64,000 nucleotides of DNA from Acetobacteraceae bacterium (GTDB lineage Bacteria; Pseudomonadota; Alphaproteobacteria; Acetobacterales; Acetobacteraceae). The notes under the pieces are model-generated. The model was not told the origin of the DNA and did no database searches. It worked only from the letters and a program-made list of their open reading frames with translations. The translations under genes were made by a program, and so were the position numbers. Shown piece after piece: positions 7,538-16,739 of the stretch. Every line of letters starts with the position of its first letter. Position 1 is the stretch's first letter. The DNA lies in assembly GCA_030041375.1 (NCBI GenBank), contig JASHOA010000060.1:62001-126000 (forward strand), given 5' to 3'.

Positions 7538-8403
7538 ACCGCCTGCTCCGTCCGCCGCTCGCCGGGAAAGGCCGCGTCGATCTCCTCGAAAAGTGCTGCA
7601 TCTTCCCCGGCTTGCTGCCATGCGGCGGCAACTTCCTGATAGACCGCAGCAGCACCGAGGTAGATTTCCGCCCCTGGCCTCTCGCCGAGGAAGTGTGCGA
7701 TCTCTTCCATTTCTCCAACGAACCGATGCGCCTTCGGATACATCCGCGGCATCCCGCGGGTGAGGAATCCTGCCATCGCAGGCTGGCTCGCGACCAGCTC
7801 TGCCGCGAGCGCGCCGGAAACGCCCTCGGCAGCAGCACCCGTAGCAGCCGCCACGCCGAGCGCAGTGAGGCCCTTGGTGAGCGAGGCATAGGCAAGCTTC
7901 AGCGCCGACGCGGCGCCGGCTCCGCCCGTCATCACCCGCACATCCAGGCCGAACGCCCTGAGCTCGGCAAGACGCTCCGCCGCCTCGCCGGAAGCGTAAA
8001 GGCGCGGTCCCGCGTCATCATCCTTCGGCGGTCCACCGATGATCCCGCCATCGACAAAGGGGCTTCCTGTCGCACCGATGATTTTCGCGATCGCCCGCAC
8101 TGTCGCCGGTGCCACCGCGTTGCAATCCGCATAGAGAACGTTGCCGGCCATCCGCGCGAGTACCGGTGCGAAGCGTTCGGCCACTCTCACCGCCGCTGCC
8201 GGCGGCACCACGGAAAGAAACATATCGACGCTGTCGATCAGCAGAGCGTCGTCGTCGACGTTTTGCATCCGCGCAGCCGCCGCGCGCGCCCGGCTGGCCT
8301 CGCTCCGCCCGCCGAGTGAGGTGAAGACCTCTGCGCCCTTCAGCCTGAGCCGCCGCGCGATCGCGCCACCCATCTCCCCGCACGCCACGACCGCAATCCG
8401 CAT
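7534..8403 (-). CDS. 6-phosphogluconate/3-hydroxyisobutyrate dehydrogenase-like oxidoreductase
   Basis: A 289-residue NAD(P)-dependent oxidoreductase. The start 'MRIAVVACGEMGGAIARRL' is a Rossmann motif (GxxMGG), and 'FVDGGIIGGPP' is the substrate loop of the beta-hydroxyacid dehydrogenase family. The C-terminal half, 'ASALKLAYASLTKGLTALGVAAA', keeps the catalytic Lys region and then looks like DUF1932. I start at the ATG directly before the Rossmann strand, although the frame is open 51 bases further. It is coupled to the amidohydrolase by a 4-base overlap, so both probably act in one catabolic route. Confidence 0.8.
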   Translation of the reverse strand: MRIAVVACGEMGGAIARRLRLKGAEVFTSLGGRSEASRARAAAARMQNVDDDALLIDSVDMFLSVVPPAAAVRVAERFAPVLARMAGNVLYADCNAVAPATVRAIAKIIGATGSPFVDGGIIGGPPKDDDAGPRLYASGEAAERLAELRAFGLDVRVMTGGAGAASALKLAYASLTKGLTALGVAAATGAAAEGVSGALAAELVASQPAMAGFLTRGMPRMYPKAHRFVGEMEEIAHFLGERPGAEIYLGAAAVYQEVAAAWQQAGEDAALFEEIDAAFPGERRTEQAV

Positions 8404-8466
8404 TCCCCGATCCTCAACAGTGCTGGTTGCGACCATAGGCGGCAGGGCCGTCACGCAGAAGAGGGG

Positions 8467-9345
8467 TCAGACACTCGCTTCAGCCGGTGCGAAATAGCGC
8501 CGTGCGAGCCCCTTCTGGTTCTCGTAGATCGAGCCTTGATGGGCGGCCGGCGGCAGCGGCAACCTGACCGGCACGGCTGCAAGGCGCGGCGCGAGTGTCG
8601 GCCGCCCGGCCACCATCAGTTCGTCGAATGCCTCGATTCCGGCCGGAAACCCGAGCAGCGGCCAGGCATCGGCGGCGCGGAACTGGAACAGCAACAGCCG
8701 CCTCTCACGCGCCGATGTATTCGGTGCAGAGCCATGGACCGTGCGCGCGTGGTGCACGGTGATCGTACCCGCCTTGCCCGTCAGCGGAACGGCACGCGAA
8801 AAATCCAGCTCTTCGCGCGCCGGATCCATCGCCCCGCAGAAGACACCATCGGCGTGGTGGTCGAACACCGGCCCGCGATGGCTGCCCGGCACGATCAGAA
8901 GCGGTCCGTTCTCGAGCGCCATGTCGTCCACCATCACGCCGACCGCCGTGAGATCATCGTTGGTATGTGGATAGAAGGCCCAGTCCTGGTGCCATTCCAC
9001 GGCCGCCCCGAATCCGGCGGATTTCATGTTCAGCTTGGCGGTGTCGAAGCGGATGTCCGGGCCCCAGAGATCTGTCAGAACCGCAACGATCCCGGGATGC
9101 CGCACGATACGGGCAAACGCCGGATGGTGCAGATGCGGTGCCTTGATCCGACGTACCCGCGGTGCGTCCGGCCGGTGGCTGTCTTCCAGGTCGTAGATGT
9201 CCGTATGTCCGGTGAGCCCGCGCGCGCCGGCAACCAGCTCGTCGGTCGCCCGCCTCAGTTCGGCGATCTCCCCCTCATTCAGCACGTCCGGCACGACGAT
9301 CGCACCGACCTTTCGGTATTCCTCGATCAAGGCCCGGCTCAGCAT
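8467..9345 (-). CDS. phytanoyl-CoA dioxygenase (PhyH) family protein
   Basis: A 292-residue Fe(II)/2-oxoglutarate oxygenase of the PhyH family. The iron facial triad is visible: 'EWHQDWAFYPH' holds the H-x-D pair near residues 117-119, and 'ARTVHGSAPNTS' the distal His; the nearby 'RRLLLFQFRAADAWP' includes the likely 2-oxoglutarate-binding Arg. The ribosome site is GGAGGAAGC. It follows the same direction as the oxidoreductase-amidohydrolase pair with a 63-base gap, so the three may be one operon. Family members hydroxylate small acids or natural products; no substrate can be named. Confidence 0.85.
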   Translation of the reverse strand: MLSRALIEEYRKVGAIVVPDVLNEGEIAELRRATDELVAGARGLTGHTDIYDLEDSHRPDAPRVRRIKAPHLHHPAFARIVRHPGIVAVLTDLWGPDIRFDTAKLNMKSAGFGAAVEWHQDWAFYPHTNDDLTAVGVMVDDMALENGPLLIVPGSHRGPVFDHHADGVFCGAMDPAREELDFSRAVPLTGKAGTITVHHARTVHGSAPNTSARERRLLLFQFRAADAWPLLGFPAGIEAFDELMVAGRPTLAPRLAAVPVRLPLPPAAHQGSIYENQKGLARRYFAPAEASV

Positions 9346-9630
9346 TGCTTCCTCCGCGTTCGCCTGCAGAGAAGCGTATCAGCCGCTCCGTCGCCGGTCC
9401 ATGGCGCCGGGGATTCCAAACCGGGCCGCCCGTTGCCGTGGTGCTCGTGCGCCGCCGGGGCGTGGCAATCTGATTGCCGCTTCGGGCTCGCATCGCTCTG
9501 GTGTAAATCGGGAGGGCGTCACCAAAAGCTCACCAACGCACAACGATCCATCTCGCCGCTGACCGGACCCCGCGTTGACCGGCCGGGTCCGCCATGCTGG
9601 CCTTGAGCGTCCGGGAAAAGGTGAGGGGAG

Positions 9631-10452
9631 ATGTCGATCATCGCGAATCAGGCTCTGCGTCGCATTCGTGCCGGTGAACTTGCAATCGGCTTCGGCCTCC
9701 ATCACCTGCGCAGCGTCGCTGCTCCCCAACTTGCCGCCGCCGCTGGCTTCGACTGGATTTTCATCGACACCGAGCACGGCGCTTTCTCGGTCCAGGAAGC
9801 AACGCAGCTTTGCCTGGCTGCGCTGCCCACCGGCGTCACCCCGATCGTGCGCGTCTGCGCCGATGCGATCGATGAAGGAACACGCGCGCTCGACAATGGT
9901 GCGATGGGCATCGTCGTGCCGCATGTCAACACGACGAAGCAGGCGCGGCGAATGGCGGAGGCGTTCCGCTACCCGCCGCTCGGCCATCGGAGCTGGGGTG
10001 GCCCGTCGGCGATCTACGGTTTTTGCCCCCCGACTGTTGCCGAGGCGCAGGCGGCCATCAATGACGAGATCCTTCTCTGCGCGATGATCGAGACGCCCGA
10101 AGCCGTCGCCAATGCCCGTGACATCGCCGCCACTGCTGGCATCGACGTGCTGCTGATCGGCACCTCGGATCTGTCGACGGAAATGGGAGTTCCCGGCCAG
10201 ATCGGCCATGAGAAGGTGCAGCGGGCCTACGCAGACGTTTTCGCTGCCTGCCGCAAGGAGAACAAGATTCTTGGTATGGGCGGTGTCTATGACGAGCAAT
10301 GGGCAACGCACTATATCCGGCTCGGCGCACGCTTCATCCTCGGCGGTGGCGACCATGGTTTCATCGTCGGCGCCGGCACGGCCCGTTCCGCGTTCCTGCG
10401 CGGCTTTTCCCCGGCACCTGCGGAGAAGCGGAAGAAGAAGGAACCCGCCTGA
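9631..10452 (+). CDS. HpcH/HpaI family aldolase
   Basis: A 273-residue class II aldolase of the HpcH/HpaI (2-keto-3-deoxy sugar acid / 4-hydroxy-2-oxoheptanedioate) type. Seen in order are 'FDWIFIDTEHGAFS' (metal/His-base region), 'TPIVRVCADA' with the substrate Arg, 'GAMGIVVPHVNTTKQAR', 'MIETPEAVANARDIAA' with the metal Glu, and 'LLIGTSDLSTEMGVPGQ' with the metal Asp. The Lys- and Glu-rich tail 'EKRKKKEPA' is an add-on. It is transcribed away from the PhyH gene across a 285-base region that must contain both promoters; I see no clear operator there. It would cleave a 2-oxo-4-hydroxy acid to pyruvate and an aldehyde. Confidence 0.88.
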   Translation: MSIIANQALRRIRAGELAIGFGLHHLRSVAAPQLAAAAGFDWIFIDTEHGAFSVQEATQLCLAALPTGVTPIVRVCADAIDEGTRALDNGAMGIVVPHVNTTKQARRMAEAFRYPPLGHRSWGGPSAIYGFCPPTVAEAQAAINDEILLCAMIETPEAVANARDIAATAGIDVLLIGTSDLSTEMGVPGQIGHEKVQRAYADVFAACRKENKILGMGGVYDEQWATHYIRLGARFILGGGDHGFIVGAGTARSAFLRGFSPAPAEKRKKKEPA

Positions 10453-10514
10453 TCCTGCTTCCCCAACTCGGTGTGAACGACCGGGGGAGAGCGCCGCCGG
10501 GATCAAACATCTAA

Positions 10515-12908
10515 TTACGCGAGAAGGGCCTCGGCGCAGGCGTCGATGATCGTTTCGGAATCGATCCCGTACTCGCGATAAAGATCGGGAACGTCGCCGC
10601 TCTGCCCGAAGCGATCGACGCCGAGCGGAAAGATTCGCTGCCCGCGCACCGCGCCAAGCCAGGAATGCGCCGCCGGATGGCCGTCGAGCACAGTGACGAT
10701 GCGCGCATCAGGCGCCAGAGGAGCGAGAATACGCTCGATATGCGAACGAACCTGTCGCTGGCCGCCACGCCGGGCGCGCCGGGCGGCAAGCCAGCCGGCA
10801 TGCAGACGATCAGGGCTGGTGACGGCAAGCAGGCCGGCCGAGGGTTCTTCCTCCTTGAGGGCCTCGAAGGCCGACATGGCCTCGGGTGCCAGCGCGCCCT
10901 GGTAGGCAAGCGCCATCCGTGCCCCCTCGGCCGGTGCCAAGATCCAGTGCGCGCCGGCGATCACGGCATCGGAATCGAGATCGCGTTCAGGTTGCGGGAT
11001 CTGCCGCGTCGAAAGCCTGAGCCACACGGCAGAGCCTTCCGGCTGTTGCATGAAGTGCAGCGCATGGCGAAACAGGATTGCCAGTTCGTCGATATGCGCC
11101 GGCTCGAAGGCGGCAAGCCGATCGGCGGCCATGCCGATCAGCGGCGTGTTCAACGATTGATGCTGGCCGCCTTCGGGCGCCAGCGAGATTCCCGATGGCG
11201 TCGAAACCAGGAGGAAGCGCGCGTCCTGGTAGCAGGCATAGATCAGCGCATCGAGCCCGCGATTGACGAACGGATCATAAACGGTGCCGATCGGCAGGAG
11301 CCGCGCCCCCAGCATGGCATGCGAGAGGCCGGCCGCGCCGAGCAGCAGGAACAGGTTCTGCTCGGCGATCCCAAGCTCGAAATGCTGCCCGCTCGGGCTC
11401 ATGCCCCAGCGCTGTGCGGAAGCAAGCCGGGCATCGCGGAACACATCGTTTCGGGTGTGGCGATCGAAGATGCCGCGGCGGTTCACCCAGGGCCCGAGAT
11501 TGGTGGAAACGGTGACATCCGGGCTGGTGGTCAGGATGTGCGCCGCAACATCGGAAAGCTCACCCTCTCCCCTGCCGATCTCGGCCAGGATCTCGCCGAA
11601 ACCTGACTGGGTCGAGTTCTTCTTGCCTCTTGCCCGCGGAGCAGGAAGGGTTGCCGGAATGGCTATTGCAGGGGCCGAGAGGCGACGACCATCGGCGGCG
11701 AGCGGGCGGGCGAAGGGAACCGAGGCGATGAAGCGGCTGAGTTCGGCTTCCGGTGCGGCCAACCCCTCGAAAGGGTCCCACTCGTGGCCCGGCCGGATCT
11801 GCATCGCGGAACGGAAATTCTCCATCTGCTCGGGCGTCATCAGGCCCGAATGATTATCCTTGTGGCCGGCAAAGGGCAGGCCCATGCCCTTGATGGTGTA
11901 GGCGATGAAGCAGGTGGGCAGATCGCCTCCTGCGGTCGCCGCCTCGAGCGTCTCGATGATCGAGGCAAGGTCGTGTCCGCCGAGATTCGTCATCAGCTCC
12001 GCCAGTTCGGAATCGGAGAGCGGATCGATGATGGAACGGATCGCCCCGTCGCGCCCGAGATCGGCCAGGAGGGCGTTCCGCCACGCGGCCCCTCCCTGGA
12101 ATGTGAGCGCCGAATAAAAGCTGTTCGGGCAATCGTCGATCCAGCGGCAGAGCGCCTCGCCGCCCGGGCGGGCGAAGGCGGCGTTGAGTTTGCGTCCGTA
12201 TTTCAGCGTGACGACGTTCCAGCCCATGTCGCGGAACAGGCCCTCGATGCGGCCGAACAAGCGGTCCGGAACAACGGAATCGAGGCTCTGGCGATTGTAG
12301 TCGATGATCCACCAGAGATTGCGCACGTCATGCTTCCAGCCTTCGAGCAGCGCCTCGTAGATGTTGCCCTCGTCCAGCTCGGCATCGCCTGCCAGCGCGA
12401 TCGCACGGCCGGGCGGAATGTCCGGGCGCGCCAGGCCGTGGCTCTGCACGTAATCCTGGATCAGGGCGCTGAAGCTCGTCATCGCCACGCCGAGGCCAAC
12501 CGATCCGGTCGAGAAATCGACCTCGGCCCCGTCGCGCTCGCGCGACGGGTAGGATTGCACGCCGCCCAGTGCGCGGAAGCGCTCGAGCCGCGCGCGGTCC
12601 TCGCGGCCGAACAGGTAATTGACGGCGTGGAACACGGGTCCCGCGTGCGGCTTGATCGCGACCCGATCTTCCGGCCGCAGCAGCGCGAAATAAAGCGCCG
12701 TCATCAAGGAGACGACGGAAGCGGATGAGGCCTGGTGCCCGCCGACCTTGAGGCCATCACGGTTGGCGCGGATGTGATTGGCGTTATGGATCGTCCAGGC
12801 GGAAAGCCAGAGCAGCTTGCGCTCGATCTCCTTGAGCAGGAAAAGCCGCCGCGCGCCGACAGGACTGGCATCGGGATCCACGCTCGCCGCAAGCGTCGGA
12901 ACATTCAT
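10515..12908 (-). CDS. transketolase / pyruvate dehydrogenase E1 (AceE-like) family enzyme
   Basis: A 797-residue ThDP enzyme. The N-terminal half has 'GGHQASSASVVSLMTALYFALL', 'DFSTGSVGLGVAMTSFS' and the ThDP motif 'GDAELDEGNIYEALLEGWKHDVRNLWWIIDYN'. The second half has the Pyr domain 'FELGIAEQNLFLLLGAAGLS' with the catalytic Glu, and a transketolase C-terminal domain ('GQSGDVPDLYREYGID'). The gap pattern and 'IDYNRQSLD' resemble homodimeric E1 (AceE) more than standard transketolase, yet it is about 90 residues shorter than AceE. No E2 or E3 gene is adjacent. It follows malonyl-CoA decarboxylase by three bases, so it is in that operon. A role in acyl or ketol transfer is likely, but the substrate is open. 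Confidence 0.78.
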   Translation of the reverse strand: MNVPTLAASVDPDASPVGARRLFLLKEIERKLLWLSAWTIHNANHIRANRDGLKVGGHQASSASVVSLMTALYFALLRPEDRVAIKPHAGPVFHAVNYLFGREDRARLERFRALGGVQSYPSRERDGAEVDFSTGSVGLGVAMTSFSALIQDYVQSHGLARPDIPPGRAIALAGDAELDEGNIYEALLEGWKHDVRNLWWIIDYNRQSLDSVVPDRLFGRIEGLFRDMGWNVVTLKYGRKLNAAFARPGGEALCRWIDDCPNSFYSALTFQGGAAWRNALLADLGRDGAIRSIIDPLSDSELAELMTNLGGHDLASIIETLEAATAGGDLPTCFIAYTIKGMGLPFAGHKDNHSGLMTPEQMENFRSAMQIRPGHEWDPFEGLAAPEAELSRFIASVPFARPLAADGRRLSAPAIAIPATLPAPRARGKKNSTQSGFGEILAEIGRGEGELSDVAAHILTTSPDVTVSTNLGPWVNRRGIFDRHTRNDVFRDARLASAQRWGMSPSGQHFELGIAEQNLFLLLGAAGLSHAMLGARLLPIGTVYDPFVNRGLDALIYACYQDARFLLVSTPSGISLAPEGGQHQSLNTPLIGMAADRLAAFEPAHIDELAILFRHALHFMQQPEGSAVWLRLSTRQIPQPERDLDSDAVIAGAHWILAPAEGARMALAYQGALAPEAMSAFEALKEEEPSAGLLAVTSPDRLHAGWLAARRARRGGQRQVRSHIERILAPLAPDARIVTVLDGHPAAHSWLGAVRGQRIFPLGVDRFGQSGDVPDLYREYGIDSETIIDACAEALLA

Positions 12909-12911
12909 CGC

Positions 12912-14345
12912 TCAGTTCCACCCGCGCAACAGCCGCCGCACGGCAGTCGAGGCATGGCGTTTGCCCGCCCCCACGTAATCTTCGTGGAACTCCTCGATCC
13001 GTTCCGGATCGTAAAGATAATTCACCATCATGGTGGCGCCCTCTTTCACGCCTTTCTCCGAGACATCGGCCAGCATGTTGATCCGCTCCAGCCGCGCTCC
13101 GTTGGTCAGATGGAAGTGCGCGACCGGATCGAGTGCACGGTGGCCTTTCGATTCGACAAGCAGATAGCGGGCAAGCAGCCGCCCGAGCACAGGCTCGGCG
13201 GCGCGCACGGAGGCCGCATCGCGGAACCAGCCGCGGCGGGCAAGGATTGCCGCCAACGCCGCCGCTCCTGTCTCGGCCGCCGGGCGGTCCGCCGGCGCCG
13301 CCGTTCGTAGCGCAGCGTCCTCCTCGGTCGAAAACAGCTCCATGGGCTTGGCGCTGAGCATCTCGTCGAGCCAGTGGCGGAACCCAGGCACCGGGGAGAG
13401 GGTGGCGAAGGCACGCAGGTTGCGGAATTCGCCGGACAACTCGTCGACAACCCGCTTGATAAGGAAATTGCCGAAACTGATTCCCGTGAGGCCGCGCTGG
13501 CAGTTGCTGATGGAATAGAAGATGGCGGTGTCCGCGGCATGCGGATCGAGCAGCGGCGCCTTTTCGTCGAGCAGCCCCTGAACGGATGAGGCCAGTCCTT
13601 GCACCAGCGCCACCTCGACGAAAATCAGCGGCTCCTGGGGCATCCGCGGGTGGAAGAAGGCGTAGCACCGGCGGTCGGAATCAAGACGGTTCTTGAGGTC
13701 GCGCCAGGATCGGATCTCGTGCACAGCTTCGTAGCCGACCAGCCGTTCCAAGAGCGATGCCGGGCTCGACCAGTCGATCCGGCGAAGCTCCAGGAAGCCG
13801 ACATCGAACCAGCTTGCAAGCAATCCGCGCAGGTCCGCCTCCAGCGCCGCGAGCGCCGGCGAATCAACCGTGAGGTTGAGCAGCGCGGCGCGCAGGTCGA
13901 CGAGGAACTTGACCCCGTCCGGAATGGTCGTGAACTGCCTCAAGAGCTTCACCGGCGGCGGCTCGAGCGCGCGCCTGAGATCGACCAGTGCGCCGGCCCG
14001 AAGTCCGGCATCGCTCTCTTCCACGAATGCGCGATAAGCCGCGCCGATGTATTCCGGATCCGGATCGAACCCGGCGAGCGTCTCCAGGAAAGACTTTTGC
14101 CCCGCCGCATCGAGCTGCAGATAGGCGCCGGCGAGACGTGCGGCACGGTTGCGCACGCTGACCTCCCCGCCGCGCCCTTCGAGGCAGGCCTGCATCTGTT
14201 GCGCCACCGATTGCTCCGGCTGGTCGGGTGCGCTGGCCGAGATGTCACGCCAGACGCGTGCCAGCCGCCGGCGCGCCCAGCCGAACAGGCGCGCTTGCCC
14301 CTCGGCCGGTGCTGCCAACTCGTTCATCAGGTTTTGCCTGGCCAT
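12912..14345 (-). CDS. malonyl-CoA decarboxylase
   Basis: A 477-residue malonyl-CoA decarboxylase, converting malonyl-CoA to acetyl-CoA and CO2. The helical N-terminal domain runs to about residue 170. The catalytic GNAT-like domain contains 'AIFYSISNCQRGLTGISFGNFLIKRVV' (CoA-binding Ser/Asn loop), 'FATLSPVPGFRHWL' (the SPxPGF motif of the family) and 'DPVAHFHLTNGARLERIN' with the catalytic His and the conserved HxxNGA. The ATG at 14345 follows AGAGGACAG; a Met six codons on is the alternative. The stop is three bases from the transketolase-like gene, and a dehydrogenase gene lies upstream in the same direction. Confidence 0.92.
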   Translation of the reverse strand: MARQNLMNELAAPAEGQARLFGWARRRLARVWRDISASAPDQPEQSVAQQMQACLEGRGGEVSVRNRAARLAGAYLQLDAAGQKSFLETLAGFDPDPEYIGAAYRAFVEESDAGLRAGALVDLRRALEPPPVKLLRQFTTIPDGVKFLVDLRAALLNLTVDSPALAALEADLRGLLASWFDVGFLELRRIDWSSPASLLERLVGYEAVHEIRSWRDLKNRLDSDRRCYAFFHPRMPQEPLIFVEVALVQGLASSVQGLLDEKAPLLDPHAADTAIFYSISNCQRGLTGISFGNFLIKRVVDELSGEFRNLRAFATLSPVPGFRHWLDEMLSAKPMELFSTEEDAALRTAAPADRPAAETGAAALAAILARRGWFRDAASVRAAEPVLGRLLARYLLVESKGHRALDPVAHFHLTNGARLERINMLADVSEKGVKEGATMMVNYLYDPERIEEFHEDYVGAGKRHASTAVRRLLRGWN

Positions 14346-14415
14346 CGTTGCTGTCCTCTGCGCCGAGAGATGGTAGCGCACAGGCAGAAGCGGCAGAGCC
14401 TCTGTCGCGGAAAGT

Positions 14416-15306
14416 TCAGCCGGCGGAGGCCCTGCTCCGCACACCCTTGATGATCGCCGAGAAGTCTTCCTCGGCGTGGCCCGCGGCGGCAAATTCCGAA
14501 AAAAGCGCCGCCGCCTTCCGGGCCAGCGGCAGGGAAAGCCCGGCTTCGCTCGCCGCCGCTGCACCGAGATTGAGGTCCTTCAGCATCAGCCGCGTTGCAA
14601 AGCCCGGCTTGTAGTCGCTGTTCGCCGGGCTTGCCGGAACCAGCCCGGGAACCGGGCAGTAGCTCGTCAGCGACCAGCACTGGCCGGACGAGGCCGAGGC
14701 AACAGCGAACAGCCGGTCGGCTGCGAGCCCGAGCTTCTCGGCCAGCACGAAGGCCTCGCTGACGGCGATCATGCTGACACCGAGGATCAGGTTGTTGCAG
14801 ATCTTCGCCGCTTGTCCCGCGCCCGGCCCGCCGCAATGCACAATGCGCCGGCCCATCGCCGCGAGCAGCGGCTCCGCGCGCAGAAACGCCTCTGCCTCGC
14901 CGCCAGCCATGAAGGTGAGGGATGCAGCCCGCGCGCCGGCGACCCCGCCCGAGACCGGTGCATCGAGTGCCGCCATCCCGGCTCGGCCGGCGTGCTCGTG
15001 CGCAGCTCGTGCCGAGCCGACATCGATCGTCGAGCAGTCGATGAAAAGGGCACCCGGCGGCGCCGCGCCAAGCGCCTGCTCATAGACATCGAGCACGTCG
15101 CTGCCGGCCGGTAGCATGGTGAACACGATCTCGGCCTCATGCACGGAAGCCGCCAGGCCGGCTGCGAGGGAAAGCCCGGCCGCCGCCGCGGCTTGCTCTG
15201 CCCCGGCCGCAACATCGAAACAGGCCAGGCTGTGGCCCGCCTTGGCGAGGTTCCCCGCCATCGGCAGGCCCATGTTGCCAAGCCCTATGAATCCGATCCT
15301 CGCCAT
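14416..15306 (-). CDS. mmsB: 3-hydroxyisobutyrate dehydrogenase-like oxidoreductase
   Basis: A 296-residue beta-hydroxyacid dehydrogenase. 'MARIGFIGLGNMGLPMAGNLAKAGH' is the Rossmann start, 'FIDCSTIDVGSAR' and 'DAPVSGGVAGARAASLTFMAGG' form the substrate site, and 'GAGQAAKICNNLILG' contains the catalytic Lys. Length and motifs match MmsB, which oxidises 3-hydroxyisobutyrate in valine breakdown; related enzymes take glycerate or tartronate semialdehyde. The start overlaps the end of nnr by 22 bases. It sits upstream of malonyl-CoA decarboxylase by about 70 bases, so the two may be expressed together. Confidence 0.82.
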   Translation of the reverse strand: MARIGFIGLGNMGLPMAGNLAKAGHSLACFDVAAGAEQAAAAAGLSLAAGLAASVHEAEIVFTMLPAGSDVLDVYEQALGAAPPGALFIDCSTIDVGSARAAHEHAGRAGMAALDAPVSGGVAGARAASLTFMAGGEAEAFLRAEPLLAAMGRRIVHCGGPGAGQAAKICNNLILGVSMIAVSEAFVLAEKLGLAADRLFAVASASSGQCWSLTSYCPVPGLVPASPANSDYKPGFATRLMLKDLNLGAAAASEAGLSLPLARKAAALFSEFAAAGHAEEDFSAIIKGVRSRASAG

Positions 15307-16739
15307 CCCTCGTTCCTTCCTGCGAATTCCGCGAGCACGTCCCGGATCGACAGGGGCAAATCCTCGGCGATCAGGCCACGCCCCACTCTGGCCGCTGCAA
15401 CCCCGTGCAGGAAGACACCCGCCGCCGCCGCCTCCCGCGCCGCCATCCCTTGCGCAAGCAGGCCCGCGATGAACCCGGCAAGCACATCGCCCGTGCCACC
15501 CGAAGCCAGGTCCGGCGGCGCCGAGTCATTGATGGCCACCCATCCGTCCGGTGCGGCAATGATGCTGTCGGCTCCCTTGAGCACGACGATTGCCCCCGTT
15601 CGCGCCGCCGCCGCGCGCACCGCCGCCAGCCGGTCCTCGCCAGGCGGTCCGAATACGCGGGCGAATTCCCCCGCATGCGGCGTCAACACCGCCGCACCGC
15701 GCAGGCCCTCGGGATTGCCGGCAAAAGCAGTCAGCGCGTCGGCGTCTGCCACCACCTCCTTTTCGGCGGCCAGGAGCGCCGGCAGACAAGCCCTGGCGAA
15801 TGCGACGCCGAGACCCGGACCGGCAACGAAAACACCGCGCCGCGGATCGGCCAGAAGCTCGGCAACCGGCGCTTCGGTCACGATCACGCCCGGCGCACCG
15901 GCACGATACACGGCTGCCGCGGCAGGGCCCGGAGCGGCGATCGCAACCATGCCGGCCCCGATTCTTCTCGCCGCCGCGGCGGCCAGCCGCGCGGCTCCGG
16001 TCATCGTCTCGCCGCCGAGCACGGTGACATAGCCGCGATCGTATTTGTGCCCCGCGAGCTTCGGAACCGGCAGCCGCCACAGCGCCGGGCCGTTGACGAA
16101 GGTTCGCGGGCCGATCGCTCCGAGCACCGAGGCCGGGATGCCGATTTCGGCCAGCACAACCTCGCCGCAGAGTCTTCGGCCGGGCAGCAGAAGATGGCCG
16201 GGCTTGCGGCGGAAGAACGTGACGGTGAGCATCGCCTCCGGTGCAAAGCCGCGAATTTCGCCGGTTGCACCATCGAGGCCGCTCGGGATGTCCACGGCAA
16301 CGACGTGCTGCGCCGTGCGCAGCACTTCGGCCACTCCGCCATCGACCGGCCGGGAAAGCCCGGCGCCGAACACGGCATCAATCACGAGTTCGGCGCGTGC
16401 CGCCGTCGCAGCAGAAAACGCGACCTCCGGTCCATGCCAGCTTGCGGCGGCCAGCGCGGCATCGCTACCGGGCCGCGGCGGCGCCAGCGCGGCGAGCGCC
16501 ACCGGCCAGCCCGACGCCGAAAGGTGACGGGCGGCAACATAGCCGTCCCCGCCATTGTTCCCCGGCCCCGCCAGCACGAGCGTACGGCAAGGCACAAATC
16601 GACGTCGAACGGCGCGGGCAACGGCTCGGCCGGCATTCTCCATCAGTTCGATCCCCGGCATGCCGCCTTTGATCGCGGCTTCGTCGGCTCTGCCCATCTC
16701 CACCGGATCGAGCAGTTCGGGCGCCAGGTTCGCCCTCAT
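15285..16739 (-). CDS. nnr: bifunctional NAD(P)H-hydrate repair enzyme (epimerase + dehydratase)
   Basis: A 484-residue fusion that repairs damaged NAD(P)H. Residues 1-210 are the YjeF-N epimerase ('IELMENAGRAVARAV', 'LAGPGNNGGDGYVAARHL', 'DIPSGLDGATGE'). Residues 225-470 are the ADP/ATP-dependent hydrate dehydratase ('HKYDRGYVTVLGG', 'VVADADALTAFAG', 'LTPHAGEFARVF', 'NDSAPPDLASGGTGDVLAG' with the conserved GTGD). The ATG at 16739 overlaps the mutY stop by ATGA and shows no similarity upstream, although the frame stays open for 460 bases. Both catalytic halves look intact. Confidence 0.92.
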   Translation of the reverse strand: MRANLAPELLDPVEMGRADEAAIKGGMPGIELMENAGRAVARAVRRRFVPCRTLVLAGPGNNGGDGYVAARHLSASGWPVALAALAPPRPGSDAALAAASWHGPEVAFSAATAARAELVIDAVFGAGLSRPVDGGVAEVLRTAQHVVAVDIPSGLDGATGEIRGFAPEAMLTVTFFRRKPGHLLLPGRRLCGEVVLAEIGIPASVLGAIGPRTFVNGPALWRLPVPKLAGHKYDRGYVTVLGGETMTGAARLAAAAARRIGAGMVAIAAPGPAAAAVYRAGAPGVIVTEAPVAELLADPRRGVFVAGPGLGVAFARACLPALLAAEKEVVADADALTAFAGNPEGLRGAAVLTPHAGEFARVFGPPGEDRLAAVRAAAARTGAIVVLKGADSIIAAPDGWVAINDSAPPDLASGGTGDVLAGFIAGLLAQGMAAREAAAAGVFLHGVAAARVGRGLIAEDLPLSIRDVLAEFAGRNEGWRGSDS

